This document shows, in pieces, positions 23,863-37,800 of a stretch of 64,000 bases of DNA. Origin of the DNA: Arctopsyche grandis (Eukaryota > Arthropoda > Insecta > Trichoptera > Hydropsychidae); NCBI RefSeq assembly GCF_051622035.1, contig NC_135361.1, positions 5,895,001 through 5,959,000 of the forward strand. Direction: 5' to 3'. The notes below the pieces were generated by a model that worked only from the letters and a program-made list of their open reading frames with translations, had not been told where the DNA came from and did no database searches. The position numbers and the translations under genes were made by a program. Each line of letters begins with the position of its first letter. Position 1 is the stretch's first letter.

Positions 23863-25859
23863 CTAAAACCCAAAATGGTAATGCTTTTTAATTTCAATTA
23901 AAATATAATAACATATGAACAAGATGGGTCAATTGTTTGCGTTTTAAAAATTAAAATGAGGTTATGTAAGTAATTGACTTATATTTGGACAATCGAGATA
24001 TTTGCTTGATAATAGATACATGTTACATTAAAGCAGTACTAACACGAAAGAGGGCGGAGCCCCTTGAGGGGCGCAGCACTGGCTATTGCCGCAAAACTCC
24101 TCAAAGCCGCAGCCATCCCATTGACAGATGTAGTAAACTCGACTAAACACCAAATTTCATGTCCATTACGATTACAACATTTTAAATTCAAATTTTTCTC
24201 AAATTAAATAGAGGAAACGTTATGAATTGACAAATTGAAGTTGATTTTTTTTTTTTTTATTCAAAATAGCGTAGCAGGCATGAGTAATAGTCGCTGTCGT
24301 AAAAGTAAAAACAATATGCGGAATTATGGAGTTTCAAAAACTCCATAATTTCGATTTATGGAGTTTTTGGGTGCCAGATGTTCCGTGATCGAGATTTTAG
24401 TTACGTGCGCGAGATCGCTTTTTACGGAATAATCACCGAACCATGCGGCATATGCTTATCATTTTTTTCTTTAATGTAAGAATACAAAAAAATATACTTT
24501 ATTTCTATTATTTATAATGATAGTAATTTTATAAGAAAAATACAAATATTTGATCTGGATAGTTGTTAAGGGTAACTGGGGCACTGCCCCACATGCAAAT
24601 AAATCCTGTATATTGTTGGTGACTCGGCAATAGTCAACAACTGTTTCTTTATCACGCTGATCATGCGGTGAGCAGACTCGTTTCGTAATTCAGTTCGGGG
24701 CAGTCGATTATCTACCGTGGTCTTGTGGTCACTAGCTTCAGTTTACCTGCTACTCTGGCACTTGCGAATGGTACTGTGTGCGGAGTGTAGACGGTCATTC
24801 GAAGCAAATAAAAAGATCTGTAATTTCGAGCACAGAAGCACGCATTTAATTGGTTCGTAAAGGTTTCTTCGGGGCAGAATAAGTCAGCCCCAGCTGTATT
24901 CTTTATAAAATTCAAAAAACGTTTTCAATTATTTCATTTTTATCATTAAATATTTTTTATTAATCACATTTTTGCTTCTTTAAAACACAATGAACCAATT
25001 CAATAATTTAAAAGTCATTTTCCTTCCATAAAATGGTACTAAAATATATTAAGTTCATTTTTTTGGAAAAAAATATGAAGGGGGGGTGGATTTAGCCTCT
25101 TCGTGCCCCACCTGTTTTTAAAGTCACAAGCCACCCCTGGTAATTATTATTATATGCTTAATATTTCGGAATGCAAAAGAAATAAAAACAACAAAAATAT
25201 ATTAGTAAAATTGATTTAAGACTGGTTTATCAACGATCGGCGTATTCAATCTTTTGATAAATTAATAAGGTACTCTTCTATTTTTACAAGGTCTTTTTGT
25301 AATAATAAGTTACATGTTATTACTAACCAGACCAATGTTCAAAAAACCAGTACTGTGCTGTTAAAACTAGTGCCTGTGATTATTTTAGATGAGGAAATAT
25401 TATAGTCGTTGGCCATGCAAGTCATTGACCACTTCGATTTTAACCCCAAGAAATAAGAAACTAAAAATATTAGAGCATATCTGAGATAAAAGGTCTTTCG
25501 GCCAAAAAGTGCTTTATAGGGTAAAGTGACAGTTGACAGCTCGTCAGTGAATAAGTATTTCAGAAGATTTATACGCTTCACCTATGAATGTGGGTGTATT
25601 TAATAAAGTTAATTATAAGGTTCGTATACTTCAGTCCAACTTTATTTCAGTGATAAATAATTTCAACTTTTTATTTAATACACACGTCACGATATTATAA
25701 CGGTAAAGTCGCAATCATAATAAACACACAGACGTGGATTTTATCGCATTCGATGTATGCATTTGCAATATTGCGTATATAGCATGAGTTGTGTGTGCCA
25801 TCAAACTGACATCCAATATATATAGAATTCAATTAATTTACCTGTTTGAATGTATTCAG
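23863..25859. other. Interval between mS38 and RALGAPB with mobile-DNA debris
   Basis: Holds the unseen first exon of mS38 and the RALGAPB promoter. 24030-25140 looks like mobile DNA: GGGCGGAGCCCC near 24050, a hairpin 24322-24350 (AATTATGGAGTTT arms), and a relative of the 53743 MITE ending CACCGAACC at 24442. 25150-25700 shows nothing definite. Confidence 0.4.
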
Positions 25860-25889
25860 GAACGTAATTTGAGCGGTGGTTCCTCTCAA

Positions 25890-28800
25890 ATGTATGGAGA
25901 ATGGAGCTGCATAGCTCTAGGCGGAGGAGCAGGTCACGGAGTACTAGGCGCCCTACGAGGTGGAGGCCGAGAAGTCACTCTCGCAGTCCTAAAACAACTT
26001 GTCCCACCTCCCCAACAGCAAAGAGTTGAACACCCACCATTGAACACACACCAAGAAGTATGAGTTGATAATCCAATCCTCAAGCATCGTTCAGAGTTGT
26101 ATCATAATGTTCTAACTTGCAGGTAGAATGGGTGATGGAAGTGATACGTTACGGCCTATCGTTGCCTCTGACCGAACAGGACGCATTACGGGATTGTGTC
26201 ACGGTGTATTGCGATTGGCTATCGGCTCTGTTGCCGAGCAATGCCGTGTCCGGATCGATCTCAAACACGACGCCGCCGATTCCAACTCCGGTTTTAAACG
26301 AACCTGAACGGTACGCCAGACGTATCATAGAACATTTGCACAATTTATTCGTACCGAGGCCCGGAGAAGGTATGCCGACTGATTGTTTTCAAATATGTAC
26401 ATATATGCACCCACAATATAATATAGATTAAAAAATAATGTATACCCTTTCGATTTCTTGCAAGTATTGCCATTTATATATCAGGAAGAACTCGGTAAGG
26501 ACACTTTGGTTTATCTAACAATCACTATAATAGAACCATCGTGTTAAAGGCTAGAATTTGACGAGCGAGGGGTGTACCGTTGTTTCATTCGCACTTCTTC
26601 ATCTGTATCTGTATTCGTTGACCTTCATCTGTGCCACACCTTTGTCAACTAACGTATGTACATAAATATAAACGGTGTGGTTCAGATGAAGAGGTGATGC
26701 AAATAGAATAGCGTCTTGTTCGTCAAGTCCTAACCTTAAGCTTTGAATACTTATCTGCTTATTGTTTCATCAGGTACGGATACGATTAATAAACAAGCGG
26801 TGTTGTGCCACCGTGTGTTGCGAAGCGTTCAGCAAGTTTGCGCACGTGCCAATCTTTCACAAGAGACTTGGTATTCGGCATTGTCTTTCCTTTTAGCCAT
26901 TAATGATACCCTCTTAGCTCCACCCGCTGTGAAAGATGACGTCGCTGACCAACTTTGCGAACGCGTACTCTCCGTTCTGTTCGAAGTGTGGATCATTGCC
27001 TGCCACAGGTTTGTCCTGAACCTCACTTCATCATTAAACACACCACGATCAGCTTTTACCATTACGAATATTCGTCGCAGATGTTTTCCGAGTCCACCGC
27101 TGTGGAAGACCTTAAGAGAAGCAACCATGCGATGGCGGCATCGCACGGCTTTGACCGAACAGTGGACACGTGTAACACTTTGCCTCACGGCGAAATTACT
27201 CTACAATATGTACGGGCCTATGTTTCCAATTCTAAACATCAGTAAGTGCTTGCGGAACGTTTGCTGCCTCCGAATTCAATCTTTGCATATGTATATTGAC
27301 CATTTAATGTTTTCAGACGAGGAAGACGTCAATTTGATCCCTGGAGACATGTCTTATGATAATATATCCCAGTCTTGGTACAGAATGTTGCATACTATTG
27401 GAAACCCTGTAGATTTATGCAGACCTCAGATCATAAGCCAAACTCCTCAGTTTCTACAAGTTTGTCATGTCAAATGTTATTCCAGGGCCGCGCCTACTAT
27501 ATGTACTAATGTGTGCAACGCACACAGGCGACTGAAAGAAATGATAGTCGAAAAAATTATCTTCCTTAACCCTTTGAATGCTGACTAACGCCGATCGACG
27601 TTTTGCCAAAAAGTCCATGGGCATGTACAAAGTAAACAAGAATACTACCCCCTAAGCTTTTCTAGGTAGTGTTGAAAAAAAATGCATTGAACATAGATCG
27701 TGTAATCCGTGTCAATGTTTACAAAGACTGGTTTATACTGGAATTTCTGAATTTATAACCGTAGCAGAATTTCCCGATAGAAATCCCTTGGATAGAAATG
27801 GCTTGGCATTTATATTGTGAGCATTACATTTTAACAACAATGAAAAAGATGGAACTAGTTTTGAGAAAATACATTCATTAATAGACTACTTTTGTTTATT
27901 TTATATTGTTGCAAGATATATTAGAGAGTCTAAACACACCTTTACAAAACTCGAAATCCTCGGCGGTAGTTATCTAGGGTTCGTTTGGTTTACCTATAAT
28001 TTTTATACGTGTTTACTATTGGATTTCTAAGTAATTCTAGTTGGAAATGTTGGCGAAATTTTCAGTGTGACGGGCTTTCAACAGAAAAGACGTCAGCACT
28101 CAAAGGGTTAAAAAATATGAAACCAGACATCGTACTTTTTAAAATGCATTTAGTTTATCTTGTTGTATACTTGTGGATTGCAAGTTATAACACACCCAAA
28201 TTATAATTCGGGGAAATAACGGGATAGCAGGTATAGCTTCGGTCCGCATAGAGCTAGGTCTTTTATATTATATTATCTTTGCGACTGCCAGATGTATTTC
28301 TTCAAGGATTACAAGGTGTATTAGTTGAGTATATGGAAAGAACAATGTCCTAGATGTGGGATTGGGGGTAAAAACACAATATTTTCAAGAATGAATTTGA
28401 AAACGTTCAGTATCTCTTGTAGTCTGAACTAAACGTTTTGGTTTTATGTCTGTTTTTCTGGTTCATTTTTATTGTGATTAAAATTTTCAACACTATACCC
28501 CAAATTAATGTGATTTATACAAATGCTGATGAAATTAAAGAGCGGCCGATTTAAGTTGCTGAACTCCTAGGCGCGGCCCTGTGTTATTCGTTTTACATTT
28601 TTGCTATTTGATGTTTATTATAGCTTTAATTATTTTGATTTAAGTTTGCGATAACGCAAGAAGACGCATGCGATCCAAGCCAACATCCATGCTTATTAGC
28701 ATTACCGACGATATTTTTGAAAGCAATGAAAGGACTCGCCGCCCAAGTGGATGCTTTCTTAGGTGCAAATTCAATTTTTATAACTTATATGCAAATATTT

Positions 28801-31800
28801 TAATCTAACTGTATTATCCCGAATAAAATGCGATGTTTTTTTACTCCCATATATTCTATTTATCATATATTCTATTTATGGGGGTTTTTTTTTCTTATAT
28901 AATATATATGAAAAAATAGAATAGAATCCAATATATATTGATCGCATTATATTCGAGCTAATACGGTGTATATTTTATTTAATTGTGCAGTTTTAAATGG
29001 TATTATATGTAAGGACACCTTTGATTTAATGAAGTTGCCGACTGAGATGTATGCTCGCTCTTAGAGCTGACGGTTTATAAAACATGTGGCAAATCATCGG
29101 CGAAATGCTGATCACTTGTTAGGTCTATAGCTGCTAAAATCACACCTACATATACATACAAATGTACGATGATTTTGGTCATCAATATCAGTGGAAGTGT
29201 CATCCGCCATTAAGATGGTGAAAAAATATCGTTTTAGACATGTTTGAAAATACTTTCTCGTATTTCTTCCTGACGTTTATCGAGCGTTTTTTTTAGCCTC
29301 TTCTAACTTTTCGCCGTCATCTGACCATGTCAGATTTTAACATTTTTTTAAACCTCATAAACGAGAAGAACCCAACAAAAACCATTATCATATTCGAATT
29401 CAGTGAGTCAAACTTAGTAAAGATCGACTTGTCTCTGCTTCAGTATTTATTTTTGTTGCTTAGTGTAATTGTAAATATAATTTAATATGATGATAACTTT
29501 TGAATAAGAAAAAAAAACAGTTTGAAACATGAGATGAGACACTGTATGGTACATGAACATGTCTAGCATCAATCAGTCGGTGGCTTACGTCCGATTTAAC
29601 ATTGTATTAAATTCGAACTACCTCGATTATTTACAAGGCATATTTAACATTTGTATCTACATATGATCATGTGTTTCATCTATTTTCATTCCAATTAACA
29701 ACACTGTTGTATTTAAATGAATAATATAATCCAATATATGTAGATATAACACATTTAATGTAATTCGCTTAGCTCATTGTAATTTATGATGTACATATAT
29801 TAACCCTTTGCCCGCGGCAATAAATATAGCGAACAAGCCCTGTACGCGGCACCCTTTTCGCGAATTTGGCAATCGAGTTTTCGACCTTAAATACAGATTT
29901 TAATATTTACTCAAGTAACCAGATATGTTAATTAATACATAAAGTATTATTTTAAATAATAAAATACATAATATATCTCGTAGTTTTGGCTAAATTGTCA
30001 AATAATCATTCTTCATACAATTGAGACGTATCGTCGCCATTGTTCAACATACGTGACGTCACATAAACGAGGTTTCAGTATGGTTCCACAAAAAACTAAT
30101 TTTGACTGGTATATATTCATTTTAAGCAAGTTGAATAGATGGCATTCAACTCTTAGTAATATATTCAACCAATTTTGAACCTTAAAATAGTTTAAATATG
30201 CGCATATTTGGCTCAAAATCCCGTGCAAAGTTCAGAAATTCTATGGAAGACAGCCGCGCTACAGACTTTTCGCGCAAAGCTTCCATAGAAGATGGCCGCG
30301 GGCAAACGGTTAAGATTCGTTTCATATGAACATTTATATTATACTAACACTTGTGGTGTACGATTTTATGTGCTATATGTATATAGTGGCGTTGTGGTTT
30401 TTTATTCTCGTGCTGCGGAGTATTGGGTTTTGGTTTCGAATTGGTGATATTGTCTCGTGTACAGATGTTTTATCGGGTGTTACTGTTGTACATAGAAGTG
30501 TCTAAATGTGTGTATTAATCTGAAATGATTTGAGTTATGATTTTTTATATTAACTGTTGAGTTGTATATCTTTTGGCAATGGGTGCAGGCATTAGCCAGC
30601 CGAGCTGGTGGACTGATTTGTACGAGTGCAGTTCAGCGGGGCAGAGTGCTGCACAAAGTTCAGGGCATGCTACAAATCAAGGTGCGGGAACACCACCGCC
30701 ACACAGACGCCTCGCTAAGAGCTTCAGTGTCGCTAGCGGACACCAGACTAACCGTAAGGAGTCTGATGCATGTTTATATAATGATGTCCCTTCATTTTAT
30801 CACGTGTTGTTTTTATTTTTGTGATCATTCTTCGCTTTCTGATGAGTTTTTTTTTTATTTTTAATCCAATTTTGTGTGTTCAAATATTTAATTTTATGCA
30901 ATTTTTTTTTTTTTGTCTTCAGCAATATTCCTGCAATGATTTTTTTTATATTCTAATAAAATGTCAAATTGATTCAATGTAAAAATGTATACATAAAGAT
31001 TATATATTTTTTTAATTTTTTTATATGGTATGATAAATTGGGCCTTTATTTGGCTTAGACGGTGAAAAATGTTAGTTTTCACTCTATTATGCACAAAATG
31101 GGTTAATTATGCACATTGCACATAAGAATCGTAATGCTTATAATAGATAGCTTGTTACAGGGTTCTCCCTAGAAAATACTTGAAAAGAGGAGAGGTTTTT
31201 ATATTGAAGCGTATTCTACTGCATAAACTTTGATGAAGACTCGAAAAATGAACTCGTACCAAAGAATTAAGATTGGGAGTGGGGGTAATGAATCTCACGC
31301 ATACACGCGTACTTGTCCCGTAAACCATCTACACTCCTAATCTTAATGCTTTGGTACGAGTTCTTTTTTCGAGTCTTCATCAACTCAGAGTTTGTGCCGT
31401 AAGGTGGACCCATGCGTAGGGGTGGGTTCAGGATCCAAATGAAAGGCCAAAGCCGCTTCACAGCATTTATTCAACGATTCCAGAGGTTCACACGCCACCA
31501 CCGCTCACTCCAGAATAATCTGATCTACCGTGTGTACCTCCTTATAAAAGACAAGTTATGCAGCAGAGCTTCCTGATTAATTAATGTGTCTATTGTTTAC
31601 ACACCCACTCGCCCAGGTCTGTGAGAACTCCAGTGTATCCTTTGTTCAGGCACTTACTTAGTCCCGTTAGCCTATTTCAGGGTCTCTATTGTTCACCCAC
31701 GGATGCACTTATACAGTGGATACTCTCATCTATGTAATAGATATTTCATCATAAGATAATTAGCAGTGGCGTAACAAGTGAGGGAAACCGGGGTATCGCA

Positions 31801-34800
31801 CCTCGGGTGAACCAAAATATATTTTTAATTAATGTTTTTCACAAAATGTCATATTTTATAGTAACTTACATAGGTTCACTTCGAAAAGTAAAATATGAGC
31901 GGGTGCAAATTCATTTACAAACGTTTAAGTTGATCAGTGTTCTTTGTAGTCCGTCTGTTGGATAGTTTTTCTAGTCTTTGTATTGAAAACAATAGTGTGG
32001 CGTCAGATTTAAGCTTGACCGTGAAAGTGGAAGTTTCATTTAAAGTCAATGCTTTCTATACATATATATTTCTATACATATACACCCAAAAAAAAATGCT
32101 CGCCCCGGACGCCATTTTTCCTCGCTACGCCACTGACGATTGGTGTTGAATGTTTCAACTTTTTTTTTATGTTTCGTTTGATTTTTTTTATTTAATCCTC
32201 ACTTTTTATGCCTCTACATATATACAGCTAAAAACTATGAACCTCCTAAGTATGTATCACATTATGATACATAACATTACTAGATTATTCTTTAACTGAA
32301 ACGGTTAGTAATGGCAAATAAAAAGGGGCTAGGGAGAACTTTGTTTATTGTTTTATATATTTTTTACTGTAATTGCTATTATTTATTTCCCACAATCTAT
32401 TCTATAGTTTACAATGCGCTTGCATGTTATCACTACAATGAGCCAGTATTACTATCAGCATTTTTATTATTTCATATGTACGAAAACACTCGCACTTTTT
32501 TAATGATTAATACACCACATGCATCTATCCTCATACAAGTCATTCTGATCAGACTGGTTACTTTTTTTATATGTAATAACGAGTCGTGTAACTAATTTCA
32601 GGATTACCGAGATCGTCCCTCATAGGTCTAACCAGTAGTCGTCCTGTGAGCGTTGCTCCAACTACGCCACCGAATCCTATACCAATCGCTAGTAAAACAC
32701 ATGCCTTCTTAATTGTGTTGTATAAAATGTCATTATTTGGTTCTTAAAACCGACTATTGCTCACAGGTAGTACTGAACGTCCGCCACTTGCACCGGTGAG
32801 GCCCAGAGTCAATTCCATTCTACACCTCTTCGGCGACTGGCTTTTCGAAGCGGCTCTTATTGGAACGTTCACTCATAGCGCTTCCACTCGTAAGCTATTC
32901 TCATTCAATTTTATATTCGTGTTGAAACTATACTGTTACAAAAATTAATTGTATTGTAGAAAGAGTTGAAGGAACGCCTCCTCCATCATTGCCTGATCTT
33001 CCGTCTGGTCTTCAAATACAGAACTATCAAGCAGGTATGTATGCGTGCTTTCAGTTTTATCTGTTCTTTGCTATATGTGTAGGGTTGGAATTGAACGAAA
33101 GGCTGATGTATGGGATATGGCTGAGAAAGAGTATTGTTGCGTGGACGTGAAGAGGGGGCTTCCAGAATCGGAGAGAAAGACGCAGGAGGGTTGTAGAAGG
33201 TGCTTATTCGTGTGCTCTCGTCGGCGCTCCAGGTCGGAATGGTTTCCAGACCGAGAGCGCCCCATATTTATACCCGTTGGGCACAACACACATACATACA
33301 TACACCTGTAAACTATTGGTCGATGAGTGGGGCAATCCCATTGGCCGTTACGTACGGCTTATTCATTCGGCGAGGAGATTTTGGCACAAACGAGAGATCA
33401 GGTGATTAGCGCTCGTAAGCCATCGGTTCACGAGCGCCACCCACCTAATCTCTACGTTACGGTATGTTATGGGGATGATGATTGATTGTGGGGTGAGGGA
33501 TGAAAGGGACAGAGATGTAACCGCCAGTCGCAGTTAGACCTGTACTCCTAGCGGTCGGCCGTCAAGCCACCACCTATATCTTATATATTGATGGCAGTCT
33601 GCGTAATTCCAACACGGCACCATCAGCCAAAGGTCCAGCTGGACAGTTACCACCTGATCCAGTTTCAGTGCTACCTTGTGGTCTAACACGAACCAATCCA
33701 CAACCCAACAGTTGAGCCCACAAAACGCAAACTTCGGACCGACGCCACGCCACTTTGGTTTCGGTATATCTCAAGAGATTATCTGGAAATCAAGTATATA
33801 ATTGAATATTATTATATATATACAATTTAGGGTTGGAATTTCTCAGCCATAGCTGATGTATGGGCTATGGCTGAGAAAGGGTATGTTACGACTGATTGTG
33901 AGAAAGGGATGAAAAGGGGTAGAGATGTAACGGTTAGTCGCAGTTGGACCTGTGCTCCGCGCGGTTGGTCGCTAAGCCTCTGCACGTATCGTCTTAATAA
34001 ACAACATGACTGAAAACCGCACGTGTTTGGTCTTCACCTCACCCGCAACATCCCAACTGTGGTCCTGAACAGCGTCATCTGCCAGGATTTAATACCACAT
34101 TTATTTAATGTTTTAGGTCGAGCTGAAGCTCTCGGCGCATTGTGTCGCGTCTTCACATCTAAACAATCCAGAGAAACTGTCCTTGCAGCTTACTATGCAC
34201 GATTTTATATTGCTGTCCAGCGTGGACTTCAAGATCCAGCTACAGTTCCTAGTGTCCTGCTCAATGCCGCAGACATATTTAGGTGATAATCAAGATCTAC
34301 TTAAACTTGTTTGCAATTATTTCAAATTTTATCATTCAAATTTCATTTCCAGATTGGACCTAGATGGAGTTTATATTTTAGTACCTGATTTTATTGAAGC
34401 TTTAGAAAAAGTTTTGCCTGAGAAGGAATTGAAATTGAACTCTGGCAATGTTGACAAAAAAGAATTGAGAAGAGCGAGCATTTCAATTCTTCTTTCCTTG
34501 CTAGTTGTTCCTCATCATTTACAAAATCTTCCTATCAAAGAGTTGCCGGGAAATCCTGACAGGTATAATATACAATAATCTGTTTGACTTTATTTAGCGA
34601 TGGACCGACCGAGTGGAGGTGAAATTAATAGACTTAAAGGTCTATTCATATTATCCGGCAGTTCACGGCTACAGCACAGCACAGCAGCTCACGTAAACGA
34701 CAGTTTCTTTTCATTCTATATACAGAAACACACGTTTTGGCATGTTCAAACAAGTTTTAGCCCAGTACAAGGCAAAATTGGCTTGCATATAGATGACAGA

Positions 34801-37800
34801 GCGTGACGATACGGCGAAATATTACTTGCGAATATTTCCACAGTGGCCAGAGAAAACCGGTTTTTGCTTGATTCGTTTCAGTAACATGTACTGCTGTACA
34901 ATACGAATAGATTTTGTAGGTTACTACTGTTACGTCTACGCCACGTTAGATATGAATATGTGCATATAAAATTACCAAAGAATACTTTTCGTACGTGCTG
35001 TGCTAGCATGAATAGACCTGAAATGGTAAGCTTATAAATAATGCTTTACGACATGGTTGAATTTGGGTGGCCATCCTTTGAGTTGGGACCGATTGTTGGT
35101 GGATACTACTTGGCTTCTTTCCCAGCCGTTACATCAATTAGTCGTGCATTAAATCACGCCGTAATTTAATTCCTATCGCTTCACAGCATTTACATATTTA
35201 ACGATCCAAGAGGTCCACACGGAACTACCGCTCACTCCAGAATATCTCCTCTACTGTGTTACCTCCTTATAAGAGACAAGTTGCGCAGTATAGCATCCGT
35301 TGGCGTGACTATTGTCTAGGCACGTAAAAGTCTACCTTGGTGAATCTATTGTTTACTCACGCACTCGCCCAGGTCTTTGAGAACTCCAGCTTATCCTCTT
35401 TTCGGGCCCTTTCTGAGTCTCGTTAGTCTAATCCGGGGTCTCTATTGTTCACCCACGAATCCACTTAGACAGTGGATACTCTCTCTCTCTCATGTTCCCA
35501 CGTAACAATGTTTTCTTTAAAACCAAAATCGTTTTATATATGTATGTATACTAGTTACCATATTATGCTTTCGAGCAGAGTGTCACGGGTTCGATTCCCG
35601 TCCTTGGTTTGTGAGTCTCCTATCAGAGTTTGCCAATTTTTCCGATTTTCATTGAAACGCTTCCTGTAAAATTGGCATTCCCTCCCCAATTTCTCTCGCA
35701 AATTTTGAGTTGTTCGGCGTCTAAAGGTTCGCCGGTTTGATAAAAAATTTCCCCATGGATGTCTCTGTGGATGTAATCGTATAAAAATTTGTATACTACA
35801 TATAAATGCTTATTGATTGTATTACATAAAAAAATGCTTGCAATGTTTGACCATAGATGTCATATAATGTAAAAGTATATAATAATTATGTACTATATGT
35901 ATGTAATTTGGTTTGTTTTTTATATGTATAGTCGAAGAAATGTTATATTAATAGAAGTGGCTTTAGGCGTCATATTGTTTTCAAGTGACGATTGTGCACA
36001 TACAATCCTAAATAATTTTAGCATCAGTCGTATTTGATGCTTGGTGCTCGACATATGTTTGATAAAAACTTCTCTGTTTGTTTATATTACTCGCAAGGTG
36101 GGCAAGCGCATCGTTAAAAATTGCACAATGCATTCAAAAACACACAATTAACAACATGGGATACATTTTTATAAGTAAACTGATCCAATTCATTCCGTGC
36201 GTTGTAGCGTATTTATAGAGACGTACCTCGTAATATTGACAACAATTATTTATTCATAAGGGCCCTTCTATTATTATTATTACATTTCTCTGCGTATAGT
36301 ACACACGTTGCTTTGGAGCGATCTGTAGTAAGACGATTGTACATGATTAATTGAATAAAAATAAAATATATATGATTATAATATTGTTACGTACACCGCC
36401 GAGTAAGTGCAATCGGATTAGGCCGAGTAGCATCCCAGAAACTGTGTGACCGTTATAATTGGTTTCAAGGATTGTCTCTTGTTTACCTTACACGCTTATA
36501 TCAGATTTTTTTAATGCCTTCTGCATATTTCATACAGATTAGATATTAAACTAATCCGTGTTAAGGCACTTATAAAAGTGATGTTATTAAAAAAAAAAGC
36601 GTGTTGTTGATAGATAAAAAAATGTCTCGAAAATATACCAATGCTGATTTAATTAATATTTTATTAATATTGCTACGTACACCGCCGAGTAAGTGCAATC
36701 GGATTAGGCCGAGTAGCATCCCAGAGACTGTGTGACCGTTATAATTGATTTCAAGGATTATCTCCCGACTGTGCAAGTAGGCTAAACAATGGTCACCGAA
36801 TTAGCCGCTATTGGTCCCTTCTCAGAAGTGACCGATACCGTGGGACTGAGTGTCGTGGGAATACATATCCGGGTACATGCCTAAACAATAGGGAAGTAAC
36901 CGAACGTCGAAGATGCCCTGAGCGACCGATCCGTTATAAGGCGGTACTTAGGCGATATCAAGACATTCTGGACGGAGCACTGCCAGTGCGTGTTCTCCTC
37001 AATCACCAATAAATGCTGTGAAACGACTTTGGCATTTTACTTGGATCCTCCACCCACCTCTACGCAGCAATATTATATTTATAAATTTTTCAGAGGATTA
37101 ACCTTTGGAGATTTGAGCGCTAGAGTTTCATTGCTAGTCGTCGGTGCCGTTCAGGCCGAATGGTGTCCACCCTTGGCCGTTCCATTGCTATCAGCTCTCT
37201 ATCTCTGCATCAGTCACGCACCGACAAACGCTGGCCAAGGCCTACTCGGAGCACCGCAGACCGCCAGCGGTAAGAAAATTCACAATTGATGGCATAATCA
37301 AGTAACATAATGATCTTAAACGTAACTTGAATAGTGTTTTATGCGGGCTCTTCACTCGCCCGTGAAAATCGCGCCACAACTCAATGAGTGTGGTGACATA
37401 TTTTTACTAACACCTTAGCGCCAGTGGCGTAGCTAGAAATTTTGGGCCCTGATGCAAAAATTTCTCCCCACTTCCTGGCCAGTTTGTTCGCTCCAGATTT
37501 TATTTCTTTCGTAATTTACTAACATTCTCATATACTAAGCCCACTTTAGTATATTTCGATATTAGATTTCGTTTCTGAAATGTCTTCGCAGTCGAGCGGC
37601 TCCACGCCTGGTTTGTTATTGACACGCCTACTTAGCTTATACGCAAGTGTATAACAGTGGCGTACGGTGAAATTGTTTCAAATCGAGCGTGGGCCGTGAT
37701 GGTTTGCATCATTCTGCGAAATGGTAGTGTAGGAATCTCATCACCGTAATCGAAACCATCGAAATCTATTGCGACGGAGAATATATTTCTCACGCTCAAC

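Noticed and set aside
25339-25581. Minus-strand ORF considered as the first exon of mS38
   Set aside because: Begins at GTG directly after an in-frame stop, has no suitable donor in the required phase, and ends in a hydrophobic stretch unlike a targeting peptide.
37423-37660. Second complete hAT-like MITE starting CAGTGGCGTAGCTAG
   Set aside because: The other CAGTGGCGTA at 37657 is in the same orientation, not inverted, so no element could be closed.
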